Assembly (NCBI GenBank): GCA_038147395.1
Contig: JAYQTM010000001.1
Location: 1,178,001-1,242,000 of the forward strand
Direction of reading: 5' to 3'
From: Eutrophovita brisbanensis
GTDB lineage: Bacteria; Pseudomonadota; Gammaproteobacteria; Burkholderiales; Eutrophovitaceae
Length of the DNA stretch: 64,000 nucleotides
Shown: piece after piece, positions 28,197-36,690 of the stretch
Numbering within the stretch: the first letter of the stretch is position 1
How the letters are laid out: every line of letters starts with the position of its first letter
Notes under the pieces: generated by a model
Seen by the model: only the letters and a program-made list of their open reading frames with translations
The model's database searches: none
What the model was told of the DNA's origin: nothing
Position numbers and translations under genes: made by a program

Positions 28197-28850
28197 TTAA
28201 AAAAGAAACTCTTCACCCTCATCTTTCCAAGGTTGAAACTTTGCCATGATCGCACCAAAGCGATCAGAGCTTAAAAACTCATTTAACCACTCGTGGACGC
28301 GCTCCCAATCTTGCAGATCAAACCAATTCGGATTGGCAATACGAAATTGTCTAATAAACGGCAAACTGACTGCATCAAGGAATCCGAAATTGCTCCCTGA
28401 TAAATAGGCTTGATTCTGAAGCCGAGAATCGATATCTCGAATAAACGCCGCACCAAGATCACGATGAATTGCCTCATCTTCGAGACCATTATCGTATCTT
28501 GTTGCATATTTATAACGATCAAGCGAGTGTTTGAATGGTCCGTCTAACTTCTGAACGAACTCATGACAGAATCCTGGAGACTCTCGACAAACTTTCAACC
28601 AATCTTCGGGATCATTATTCGTCAATGCCCAATTAATAACATCTAGACTCTCATCAATAATATTCCCGTCCTGAAACTTCAGCACCGGCACAGTCCCTTT
28701 CTCGCTATCCACGAGAAATTCTTCTGGCTTGTCACGAAGAAGGATCTCTCTCAAGCGAACTGGCATCCCACTACTTTTGATTGCAAGTCTTGCACGCATC
28801 GCGTACGGACAACGACGGAAAGACCAAAGAACAGGCATCGCTTGCGTCAT
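28197..28850 (-). CDS. Glutathione S-transferase family protein
   Basis: A 217-residue cytosolic protein with an N-terminal thioredoxin fold carrying a CPYA motif (Cys14), like glutaredoxin-2 and omega/dehydroascorbate-type GSTs, a cis-Pro segment GTVPVLKF and the DESLDVINWAL block, then an all-helical C-terminal domain. Cys in place of the usual Ser or Tyr suggests thiol-transferase or deglutathionylation chemistry rather than classic conjugation. It stands alone, divergent from the DehI-like gene. Confidence 0.88.
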   Translation of the reverse strand: MTQAMPVLWSFRRCPYAMRARLAIKSSGMPVRLREILLRDKPEEFLVDSEKGTVPVLKFQDGNIIDESLDVINWALTNNDPEDWLKVCRESPGFCHEFVQKLDGPFKHSLDRYKYATRYDNGLEDEAIHRDLGAAFIRDIDSRLQNQAYLSGSNFGFLDAVSLPFIRQFRIANPNWFDLQDWERVHEWLNEFLSSDRFGAIMAKFQPWKDEGEEFLF

Positions 28851-28957
28851 GGTTTAATCTTAATTACGACAGGTCGTCATTCCAATGAAATGAGAAAATT
28901 ATCGAGCTAGACTTAACTAGTTTAGCAGTTGAAACTGATCGATATACAAATAACAGT

Positions 28958-29821
28958 ATGGCTCAAGATAATCCAGATACATCAGACTTTGACTACGATC
29001 CGGTGAATGTTGTGAACGAAGCAACGGCCAGTGGCGTGGTTGGCGGTCTGTTTGGGGATATCCGTCGCACCATGAACATACCGATTGTGACATCGATTTG
29101 GCGCGCACTAGCTGTTGATCCTGACACATTGACCTCAACCTGGCGTCAGACGAAGATCATCTTTGAGAGTAATCTACCTGATAGCTATTTAGGAGAACTT
29201 AAAGAACGATCAGTGTGTGGTGGTGAAGACATACAAAATCGATTTGACTTTACGTTGACGGCACACCAAGACATCCATCAGATTCAGGCCGTCATCGAAT
29301 CGTACAATCGCTCGAACACACTAAATCTGATCGCCCTGTCCGCTTTAATTTCATCGAAGCCATACACCTCAGCGATACAAACCAAACCCAGAGACGTTCA
29401 AGATGTCCCGAAACTCACACCTCTAAAAGAAAAAAAAGACATACCCAAAGACGTTTGGCGCTTGGTGGAAGAAGTAAATCGGTTAGGTACCAATGAAAAA
29501 AAGCCAGCGGTGGCGACACTATGGCGCCATCTTGCGAGATGGCCAAAATTTCTTGAAGTTGTGTCCGCACACTTCGGCACACGCCAACAAACAGATCTTC
29601 TGATGAAGAAAAATTTAGAAATTCTTGAAGCCTCTAAATTGATCGGCGATGCGATTCGACCGCATGTAGCATGTGATACCAATTTCATTCCAGAGTCTGC
29701 GCTGACCCTCGTCAAAAAATATGTGACAAGCCCTCTCCAAGTCGTGCGTATGATTGTGATCGGCAATACGCTTGAGCAGCTCATCAAAAACTCTCTGTTG
29801 CCTCACCGTGCATCGACATAG
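28958..29821 (+). CDS. DehI-like (group I 2-haloacid dehalogenase fold) protein
   Basis: A 287-residue soluble protein with an internal duplication. The first half has GGLFGDIRRTMNIPIVTSIWRALA and the second KKPAVATLWRHLARWPKFLEV, each an all-helical repeat, as in the DehI family whose members form pseudo-dimers. YNRSNTLNLIALSAL also resembles the family's conserved Tyr-Asn-rich segment. Family members include hydrolytic dehalogenases acting on both 2-haloacid enantiomers, but most are uncharacterised, and the catalytic Asp is not clear here. Call by pattern recognition only. Confidence 0.6.
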   Translation: MAQDNPDTSDFDYDPVNVVNEATASGVVGGLFGDIRRTMNIPIVTSIWRALAVDPDTLTSTWRQTKIIFESNLPDSYLGELKERSVCGGEDIQNRFDFTLTAHQDIHQIQAVIESYNRSNTLNLIALSALISSKPYTSAIQTKPRDVQDVPKLTPLKEKKDIPKDVWRLVEEVNRLGTNEKKPAVATLWRHLARWPKFLEVVSAHFGTRQQTDLLMKKNLEILEASKLIGDAIRPHVACDTNFIPESALTLVKKYVTSPLQVVRMIVIGNTLEQLIKNSLLPHRAST

Positions 29822-30248
29822 ATCCATTAGAACGGTCAGTGGAGGCACAAGATCATCTTTCTATGCCTTGTTACTCGTGATCCTTTGGAGCTTGAGCTTT
29901 TTACCCACACACCGAGTACTCGCAAACAATTGGTCTCCGGCGATGACGCTGTCGAATGGAGATCAGGTATTCTGGCGGCTTCCAAGCTCAAACGAGATAA
30001 AGAGTACAGTCTATGTCGATGAGCTGCGTGAACTTCGTGAGACTCGGGGTGAGATAAAATCGTATGTGACTCGTTTTGAATTAGACTGTGAACGAACTCG
30101 AATCAAGGAGCTCTCGTACACCTATTTTTCGGACTCCGAGGCCAAAACGCTGATCGAAACAGTGGTAATTGAGGCAAACCGACAGCGCTGGGCACACGCC
30201 GATTGGAATGAATACGTCAAATTTATGATCGACTATTTTTGCGAGTAA
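29772..30248 (+). CDS. Secreted protein, unknown
   Basis: Family not recognised. The 158-residue reading begins at a TTG inside the end of the DehI-like gene; the true start may be further in. A hydrophobic stretch (about residues 29-50) ends in RVLA-NN, a plausible signal peptide. The mature ~105 residues have a Cys in ELDCERT and a terminal Cys-Glu, and a Trp-rich stretch near WAHADWNEY. It is 4 bases upstream of another secreted protein. Confidence 0.58.
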   Translation: MSSSSKTLCCLTVHRHRSIRTVSGGTRSSFYALLLVILWSLSFLPTHRVLANNWSPAMTLSNGDQVFWRLPSSNEIKSTVYVDELRELRETRGEIKSYVTRFELDCERTRIKELSYTYFSDSEAKTLIETVVIEANRQRWAHADWNEYVKFMIDYFCE

Positions 30249-30252
30249 TACG

Positions 30253-30537
30253 ATGACAAGAAAAAACTCCTTTATTTCAATACTCGGTTTACTTTTTATG
30301 CTGGCAATGATTCCATCAACGCTCAGAGCAGCTTGTGTTGATGAAACATTGGAATGCAAGAATCAACAAATCGCTGAGTTAAACGCACGCATAGAGGCGT
30401 TAGAGATAGAAAATGCAGAACTAAAATACGACGTCAGTGAATTAAAGCCAAAAACACGTGCACTAAAAAAAGAACTAAATCAGTGTAAGGTCAATTTAAA
30501 GAACGTGAGATCTGTGGTGGAGGGTTGTTACGAGTGA
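30253..30537 (+). CDS. Small secreted coiled-coil protein, unknown
   Basis: A 94-residue protein with a signal peptide cut near LRA-AC, then an almost continuous coiled coil (about residues 38-80, QIAELNARIEALEIENAEL). Four cysteines bracket the helix: two before it (ACVDETLEC) and two after it (QCKVNL, GCYE). The pattern suggests an elongated disulfide-stabilised helical hairpin or oligomer. It is in the middle of three consecutive genes for exported proteins. Confidence 0.68.
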   Translation: MTRKNSFISILGLLFMLAMIPSTLRAACVDETLECKNQQIAELNARIEALEIENAELKYDVSELKPKTRALKKELNQCKVNLKNVRSVVEGCYE

Positions 30538-30587
30538 ACACATCACACAAAGCGGGTTAACCACACACTAGCGAACAAGTAATCGCC

Positions 30588-31235
30588 ATGCAACTATTCG
30601 ATAGACGTGCATTTGCCATAGAGCAATTACTTATATTGACGTTACTAGTGGCAGCACAGGTAAATCTGCGATATGCCTTGGCTGATCAATTTGTTGGTCA
30701 AGCCAACTTTGTTACTAATGACGACTTTGAGCATTCACAACAAATAAAGCTCATATCCCCCTTGTATTTTGTCGATAAAAACCAGAAACGGTGGACTGCG
30801 CGCGCTGACCAATATCTACCAAAACACCTGATCTCCGATGAAGTCAGGTACATGGTTCCACTACCCAGTGATTTTGATTACATCAAGACGGCGAGTGTTT
30901 ATCTTAGTCAAAGTATCGTTGCAGAAAACGAGTGGACGGAAACAATCGAGATTCTTTTTCCCGCCCTCATTACAGAAGGAATGCACGAGCATCTAGCTAA
31001 GATGATCTTCGCAGTCGTTTACGCGGAAGGATGGCGTTGGGAAAAACTCGGAAGTCGATGTTATTCAATGTGTCACGCGGGCACCAAGGTGCTCAGATGG
31101 CGCCCAATTCCAGACTACGAAGCGCTTAAAAAAACAATTCAGTGGGTACTTCACGACATCCCGTCTTTGGCAGCGATCAAAGATAGGGTAAGTGCTGAGA
31201 TTGACAAACCAGGCCCTCACATTTTCGGGGAGTGA
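30588..31235 (+). CDS. Exported protein, unknown
   Basis: Family not recognised. The 215-residue protein has an N-terminal hydrophobic segment ending RYALA-DQ. The mature part is mixed, with FVGQANFVTNDDF, a Trp/Arg-rich stretch GWRWEKLGSRCYSMCHAG holding two cysteines three residues apart, and a charged C-terminus. It is the third exported protein in a row on this strand, followed by map after 67 bases; a small inverted repeat TGATGT/ACATCA at its stop is too weak to call a terminator. Confidence 0.62.
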   Translation: MQLFDRRAFAIEQLLILTLLVAAQVNLRYALADQFVGQANFVTNDDFEHSQQIKLISPLYFVDKNQKRWTARADQYLPKHLISDEVRYMVPLPSDFDYIKTASVYLSQSIVAENEWTETIEILFPALITEGMHEHLAKMIFAVVYAEGWRWEKLGSRCYSMCHAGTKVLRWRPIPDYEALKKTIQWVLHDIPSLAAIKDRVSAEIDKPGPHIFGE

Positions 31236-31302
31236 TGTAAATACACATCATCGTTTATGACGCCCAAAATGTTATCATTTCGATGTTTAAAAGCTTGAGC
31301 AA

Positions 31303-32094
31303 ATGATGCCCGTAACAATCAAAACCCCAGAAGAAATCAAAAAAATGAGAGCAGCAGGAAAGCTCGCATCAGAAGTTCTCGATTTCATTCAGCCTCATGT
31401 TAAACCTGGCATCACGACAGAAGAGCTGGATGATCTTTGCCACGACTTCATGGTCAATGTTCAGGGCACCATCCCTGCCCCACTCAACTACGCACCACCG
31501 GGCCACGCTCCCTACCCAAAATCGACTTGCACATCAGTCAATCACGTCATCTGTCACGGGATACCAGGCCCTAAAAAATTAAAGTCTGGAGATGCGATTA
31601 ATATTGATATCACGGTCATTAAAGATGGCTACCATGGCGACACCAGCCGTATGTTTTTCGCAGGAGAACCTACGATTCAGGCAAAACGTTTAGCAGCCCT
31701 CACCTACGAATGCATGTGGGATGGTATTCGTCAAGTCAAACCAGGTGCTCGACTGGGAGACATTGGCGCTTGTATTCAAAGAAAAGCCGAGAGCGCTGGT
31801 TACAGCGTTGTAAGAGAGTTTTGTGGTCATGGGATTGGAGCAGCCTTTCATGAAGATCCGCAGGTTCTGCACTACGGCAAACCTGGAACCGGACTAGAAC
31901 TGCAATCTGGAATGATTTTCACCATTGAGCCAATGATTAACGCAGGAAAACCAGACATCCGGCTTTTAGCCGATGGGTGGACGGTTGTTACGAAGGACCA
32001 TCAACTCTCAGCGCAATGGGAACACACGATTTTAGTGACCGATACGGGATATGAAGTGCTAACCGTCTCTGACGGCACCCCGCCACCTGCGTAA
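31303..32094 (+). CDS. map: Methionine aminopeptidase, type I
   Basis: Removes the initiator Met from new proteins. The 263-residue protein has the pita-bread fold motifs: INIDITVIKDGYHGDTSRMF (two metal-binding Asp), FCGHGIGAAFHE (metal His), FTIEPMI and WEHTILVT (metal Glu residues). It is short and lacks zinc-finger extensions, as in type Ia bacterial enzymes. It is followed 33 bases later by glnD, the conserved gammaproteobacterial pair. Confidence 0.97.
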   Translation: MMPVTIKTPEEIKKMRAAGKLASEVLDFIQPHVKPGITTEELDDLCHDFMVNVQGTIPAPLNYAPPGHAPYPKSTCTSVNHVICHGIPGPKKLKSGDAINIDITVIKDGYHGDTSRMFFAGEPTIQAKRLAALTYECMWDGIRQVKPGARLGDIGACIQRKAESAGYSVVREFCGHGIGAAFHEDPQVLHYGKPGTGLELQSGMIFTIEPMINAGKPDIRLLADGWTVVTKDHQLSAQWEHTILVTDTGYEVLTVSDGTPPPA

Positions 32095-32127
32095 TTTTCT
32101 GGCATGGAACCAAAGCGAGTCTAAATC

Positions 32128-34719
32128 ATGCCAAGTGATAAGGCGACCGGTACGGCATCATTAATCGATATCAAAGCAATAAGATCTCGTATCAAAGAAA
32201 GAAAAGACGACATATTTTCGGGTCTGACTCGCCGTAGCGATTATTTAAAGCTGCTCGAGGAGCACTCCAACCTCATCGATGAAGAACTCACCCAAATATG
32301 GGATCGCCTTTTCGGCGACAGTACATCAGCCCTACTTGCGGTGGGTGGGTATGGTCGTGGGTTGCTGTTTCCGGCCTCTGACGTAGATTTACTGATTCTT
32401 GTTCCAGATCAATTAACAGACGATGAGAAGTCCTCAATTGAGACCTTTGTCGGATTACTCTGGGATATCGGGCTTGATGTCGGCCACAGTGTGAGAACTC
32501 TTTCTGAGTGTCAGAAGGAGGCGAAAGAGGATGTAACCATACAAACCACACTGATGGAAACGCGACTGCTCGCGGGACCGACTGAACACTACATTAGATT
32601 TACCCAAGAAATGACCTCAGCCTTGAATGCGTCAGAGTTTTGTGACGCAAAGCTTGGCGAACGACGACATAGACACAGTCGCTACAACGATTCGTTTCAA
32701 AACCTTGAGCCGAATCTTAAAGAATCACCAGGTGGATTACGAGACCTACAAACGATTATTTGGATTGCAAAAGCCGCACAACTGGGGTCGTCTTGGTTGG
32801 AGTTAAGAGAGCAAAAAATTATCACAGCTTCAGAGCAAAAACAGCTTGAAAAACATGAGCGTGCGCTCACCCAAATTCGTACATTACTGCATCTCGTTAG
32901 CAATCGAAAAGAAGATCGTTTGCTTTTTGATTTTCAAAAATCACTAGCCGACGAACTGGGGTTCCGGTCTACAAAAGCTAAGGTCGCTACCGAGCAACTC
33001 ATGCAAATTGTCTTCAAAGCGGCCAAGTCTGTAAATCTGCTCACAGGTATTGTTCTGCAGCACCTCAAAGAATTAATTCATCAAAGATCTGAAGCCACTC
33101 CTCATATTATTGATGACGACTTTCAAATACGGGATGGCATCCTAGAAACTCGCACTGTAAATCTATTTAGAAAAAAACCAGAGACTATTTTTCAATTTTT
33201 TTCTGTTGTCCAAAATACAAAAGAAGTCAAAGAAATCAGCGCCCGCACTCTGAGAGACCTGTGGCATGGAAAAAATTTGATTGATGATTCATTCCGAAAT
33301 AATTCTGTAAACAAAGAAAGATTTTTGGGTTTCTTCCAAAAACAAGTCGGACTCACACACACGCTACGATTGATGAATCAATACGAAGTCATCGGTCGTT
33401 ATCTGCCCGAATTTGGTCAAATTTGTGGTCAACTTCAACACGATCTTTTTCATGTGTACACGGTAGATGAGCACATCCTGATGGTGGTGCGAAATTTACG
33501 GCGTTTTGCAGTACCCGAAATGGCGCACGAGTATCCCCTTTGTAGCAAACTCATTACATCATTCAAAAAACCAGAATTACTTTATATCGCGGGTCTTTAT
33601 CACGACATTGCAAAAGGACGTGGGGGAGATCACTCGAAACTTGGAATGACGGACGCCGCACTTTTTTGTGGCAAACATGGGCTGAACAAAACAGACACCG
33701 ATCTCGTTGTATGGCTCGTTGAGCAACATTTATTCATGTCTACTGTTGCGCAAAAACAGGATATTTCTGACCCAGCGGTCGTCCAACGCTTTCTCAAAAA
33801 CGTGAAGACTCAGAGACGACTGGATGCACTGTACTTACTGACAGTCGCCGACATTCGAGGGACTAGCCCTAAAGTATGGAACGCATTCAAAGCAAAACTC
33901 CTCGAAGACCTTTACTTACTGAGCTGCAAACAGCTCGGAAACGATCGCGTCAATACTCGAGACATCATTGAGAATAAAAAAAGAGAATCTGAGATTCGAC
34001 TTCTCTCATATGCCATTCCCGAGGATGCCCATCAAAAATTTTGGAAGATGCTGGATGACAGCTACTTCATCAGGCATGATGAAAATGAAATCGTATGGCA
34101 TGCCCGAGTTTTGAATTACCGCTTCAACGATAAAGCCCCAATCGTGAAAGCACGTCTGTCTCCTATTGGTGATGGCCTTCAAATAATGACTTACGGGCCA
34201 GATGAGCCCATGGTCATCGCGAAGCTATGCAGTTATTTTGACAGATCCCAATTCACCGTCGTCGAGGCAAAGGTATTTACAACGACACATCACTACTACC
34301 TCAACACCTTTCAAATTCTCACAAACGAGAGAACGGACATCCATTATCGCGATATGGTGCGACAACTTGAATACGAATTACCTGAAACACTGCGCACGCA
34401 GACCCTGCCTGACGCCGTATCCGGCCGAATCAGTCGACGAATCAAATATTTCCCCATTAAGCCAATCGTTGACATTCGGATCGATGAACACAATAAATTT
34501 CATTATTTAAATATCACCTGCGCTGATCGCCCCGGGCTTCTATTCACGATTTCTAGAATCCTTGGGGACCGGGCGATTAATATTCACAGTGCGAGAATTA
34601 ATACCCTAGGGGACCGAGTTGAAGACACCTTACTGATCTCGGGAGAGCATCTCAATAGCCCCAAACAGTCGCTTCAACTTCAAAAAGACCTAACCAAAGC
34701 GCTTGTGGTTACAAGCTAG
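32128..34719 (+). CDS. glnD: PII uridylyltransferase / uridylyl-removing enzyme
   Basis: Primary nitrogen sensor: uridylylates PII protein when glutamine is low and removes the groups when it is high. The 863-residue protein has all domains in order: nucleotidyltransferase with VGGYGRGLLFPASDVDLLIL (about residues 70-90), a GlnD-type linker, an HD hydrolase domain (LYHDIAKGRGGDHS near 490-503), and two C-terminal ACT domains that bind glutamine (near 690-760 and 790-860, the latter HYLNITCADRPGLLFTISRI). No PII gene is in the window. Confidence 0.97.
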   Translation: MPSDKATGTASLIDIKAIRSRIKERKDDIFSGLTRRSDYLKLLEEHSNLIDEELTQIWDRLFGDSTSALLAVGGYGRGLLFPASDVDLLILVPDQLTDDEKSSIETFVGLLWDIGLDVGHSVRTLSECQKEAKEDVTIQTTLMETRLLAGPTEHYIRFTQEMTSALNASEFCDAKLGERRHRHSRYNDSFQNLEPNLKESPGGLRDLQTIIWIAKAAQLGSSWLELREQKIITASEQKQLEKHERALTQIRTLLHLVSNRKEDRLLFDFQKSLADELGFRSTKAKVATEQLMQIVFKAAKSVNLLTGIVLQHLKELIHQRSEATPHIIDDDFQIRDGILETRTVNLFRKKPETIFQFFSVVQNTKEVKEISARTLRDLWHGKNLIDDSFRNNSVNKERFLGFFQKQVGLTHTLRLMNQYEVIGRYLPEFGQICGQLQHDLFHVYTVDEHILMVVRNLRRFAVPEMAHEYPLCSKLITSFKKPELLYIAGLYHDIAKGRGGDHSKLGMTDAALFCGKHGLNKTDTDLVVWLVEQHLFMSTVAQKQDISDPAVVQRFLKNVKTQRRLDALYLLTVADIRGTSPKVWNAFKAKLLEDLYLLSCKQLGNDRVNTRDIIENKKRESEIRLLSYAIPEDAHQKFWKMLDDSYFIRHDENEIVWHARVLNYRFNDKAPIVKARLSPIGDGLQIMTYGPDEPMVIAKLCSYFDRSQFTVVEAKVFTTTHHYYLNTFQILTNERTDIHYRDMVRQLEYELPETLRTQTLPDAVSGRISRRIKYFPIKPIVDIRIDEHNKFHYLNITCADRPGLLFTISRILGDRAINIHSARINTLGDRVEDTLLISGEHLNSPKQSLQLQKDLTKALVVTS

Positions 34720-35228
34720 TCAACCGGACGGTCAACGAAACCAAATGAAGTGAAATCCTTGATTCGAGACGGATATAAAACACCGTCTAAGTGATCGCAC
34801 TCGTGTTGAACCACGCGCGCATGAAAATCGGAAACCGTGCGGTCTATCGCCTCGCCGTATTCATCGTAGCCGGTGTAACGAATATTCACGTATCTTGGTA
34901 CCGATCCGCTCAGACCAGGCACCGAGAGACAACCCTCAATGCCCTCTTCCATCGATTCATCTAAATGAGTGATCGTCGGATTAATAAGCACAGTGAAAGG
35001 GACAGAACCGGCCTGCGGATATCGTTGATTCGTCTCAAAACCAAAAATGACAACCCTTTTGAGTACACCAATTTGCGGTGCTGCGAGTCCAGCGCCATTA
35101 AGGTGGGCCATTGTGTCTTTCATATCCTGAATCAACCCGTGAAGTTCTGGTGTATCAAAGGCATCGATCTCCTCTGACCGCTCATACAACGCGGGATTCC
35201 CCATTTTTAATACACTACATATCGCCAT
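34716..35228 (-). CDS. def: Peptide deformylase
   Basis: Removes the formyl group from N-terminal Met of new proteins using Fe(II) or Zn. All three metal-site motifs are present: GAGLAAPQIG, EGCLSVPG (metal Cys) and HECDHLDG (metal His pair plus catalytic Glu). I prefer the ATG at 35228 (MAICSVLKMGNPAL), which matches the family N-terminus; a start at 35255 would overlap hpt and add nine odd residues. It converges on glnD, the stops overlapping by 4 bases. It is not next to fmt, where a second def paralogue usually lies. Confidence 0.95.
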   Translation of the reverse strand: MAICSVLKMGNPALYERSEEIDAFDTPELHGLIQDMKDTMAHLNGAGLAAPQIGVLKRVVIFGFETNQRYPQAGSVPFTVLINPTITHLDESMEEGIEGCLSVPGLSGSVPRYVNIRYTGYDEYGEAIDRTVSDFHARVVQHECDHLDGVLYPSRIKDFTSFGFVDRPVD

Positions 35229-35235
35229 ATACCCA

Positions 35236-35820
35236 TCACTCCGACGAATAATCAATCATGGCTGGATTTTTTATGGCGTAAATATCTTTTAAATTTCGCC
35301 ACAAACCATTGATATCCATTCCAAATCCAAACACAAACTCATCCCCGATGGTAAAACATGAAAAATCAGCGGTTAGCGCTCGCGTTACACCTTGACTCTT
35401 TTTTGTGATCAACACCGCTGTCATTACTTGTTCCGCCCCCTGCTCAATTGCCCAACGTCGAGCGGAGCGAAGTGTTACCCCCTGATCTAGAATGTCATCG
35501 AGAATCAATACAGTTCTCGAGCGTATAGAAGTCGTGGGATAAGCTAAGCTTTTAACGGCGCCTCCAACGGTATTTTTTCCATATCGGGATATTGAAAAAG
35601 TATCGTATTCCAAAGGGAAATCGAGTTTTGGCAACAATGTCCCAGAAAAACATGTAGCTCCGTTCATGATTCCAAGCACAACTGGCAGGGTGTTCCCGAG
35701 ACGCAACTCAATATCGTTAGCAACACGGGTGACGTGCTCTTCAATTTCATGATGCGTTATGATTTTCCTTGATCCGTCAGGAATACTGGTCTCGTACCCC
35801 GACCTTAGCGCAGTCATCAT
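35236..35820 (-). CDS. hpt: Hypoxanthine-guanine phosphoribosyltransferase
   Basis: Purine salvage enzyme making IMP and GMP from free bases and PRPP. The 194-residue protein has the PRPP-binding motif VLILDDILDQGVTL, an N-terminal GIMNGATCF loop and the base-binding FVFGFGMDINGLWRNL. Length and motifs are standard. It overlaps the galU stop by 4 bases and is followed 7 bases later by def. Confidence 0.92.
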   Translation of the reverse strand: MMTALRSGYETSIPDGSRKIITHHEIEEHVTRVANDIELRLGNTLPVVLGIMNGATCFSGTLLPKLDFPLEYDTFSISRYGKNTVGGAVKSLAYPTTSIRSRTVLILDDILDQGVTLRSARRWAIEQGAEQVMTAVLITKKSQGVTRALTADFSCFTIGDEFVFGFGMDINGLWRNLKDIYAIKNPAMIDYSSE

Positions 35821-36689
35821 AGCTTTAGGCCCTTGAGGTACGTACGGAGGCGTTCACCGGTTTCTGGGTGCTCTAATCCATAGGTGATGCTTGCCTCAAG
35901 GTATCCAGACTTCGAGCCACAATCAAATCGCGTTCCCTCAAACGCGACTCCGAGAACGCCGTCACGCATCGCCATATTATTGAGCGCATCAGTGAGCTGA
36001 ATCTCACTCCCAGCACCTGGATCCAACTGTTCGATAAATTCAAAGATCTCAAAAGGAAGAATATACCGCCCAACCACAGCGAGATTTGATGGCGCACTCT
36101 CAGGAGCTGGTTTCTCAACGAGTCGACTCGTCATGACATGCCCCCCCACAGCACGTCCCGGCTCAATGATTCCATATGACCGGCTTTGCGAAATATCAAT
36201 TTTTTGAAGCCCCACGACTGGATAGTTTGCGTCTGCTCGAGCATCAATCAACTGTTTTGTCACTCCGACCTCACCTTTGATCAGATCATCTGCGAGCAAG
36301 ACAGCGAATGCGCTATCAGATATGAGTGGTTTCGCGCATAAAATGGCATGACCCAAGCCTAGCGCCTCGGACTGGCGAACGAACACAAAGTGAACACCAT
36401 CTGGCGCGACCGACCGAGCCACGTCCAGCAAATCTGTTTTCTGTTTTTGCGCCAACTCAGTTTCTAACTCGTACGCGACATCAAAATGGTCCTCTATCGC
36501 CCTCTTGTTTCTTCCTGTGACGAAGATCATCTTTGTAATGCCCGCCTCTACCGCCTCCTCAACCGCATATTGAATGAGAGGCTTATCAACAACGGGCAAC
36601 ATCTCTTTAGGAGTCGCTTTAGTCGCTGGGAGAAATCGGCTGCCGAGACCAGCAACAGGGAAAACTGCTGTACTAATGTTTGTAGACAT
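35817..36689 (-). CDS. galU: UTP-glucose-1-phosphate uridylyltransferase
   Basis: Makes UDP-glucose for envelope polysaccharides and osmoadaptation. The 290-residue nucleotidyltransferase has the signature AVFPVAGLGSRFLPATKATP near the N-terminus, KPLIQYAVEEA, and the catalytic region FAVLLADDLI. Length is as in E. coli GalU. It sits one base after ligA and overlaps hpt by 4, suggesting one transcript zipA-ligA-galU-hpt-def. Confidence 0.95.
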   Translation of the reverse strand: MSTNISTAVFPVAGLGSRFLPATKATPKEMLPVVDKPLIQYAVEEAVEAGITKMIFVTGRNKRAIEDHFDVAYELETELAQKQKTDLLDVARSVAPDGVHFVFVRQSEALGLGHAILCAKPLISDSAFAVLLADDLIKGEVGVTKQLIDARADANYPVVGLQKIDISQSRSYGIIEPGRAVGGHVMTSRLVEKPAPESAPSNLAVVGRYILPFEIFEFIEQLDPGAGSEIQLTDALNNMAMRDGVLGVAFEGTRFDCGSKSGYLEASITYGLEHPETGERLRTYLKGLKL

Positions 36690-36690
36690 A

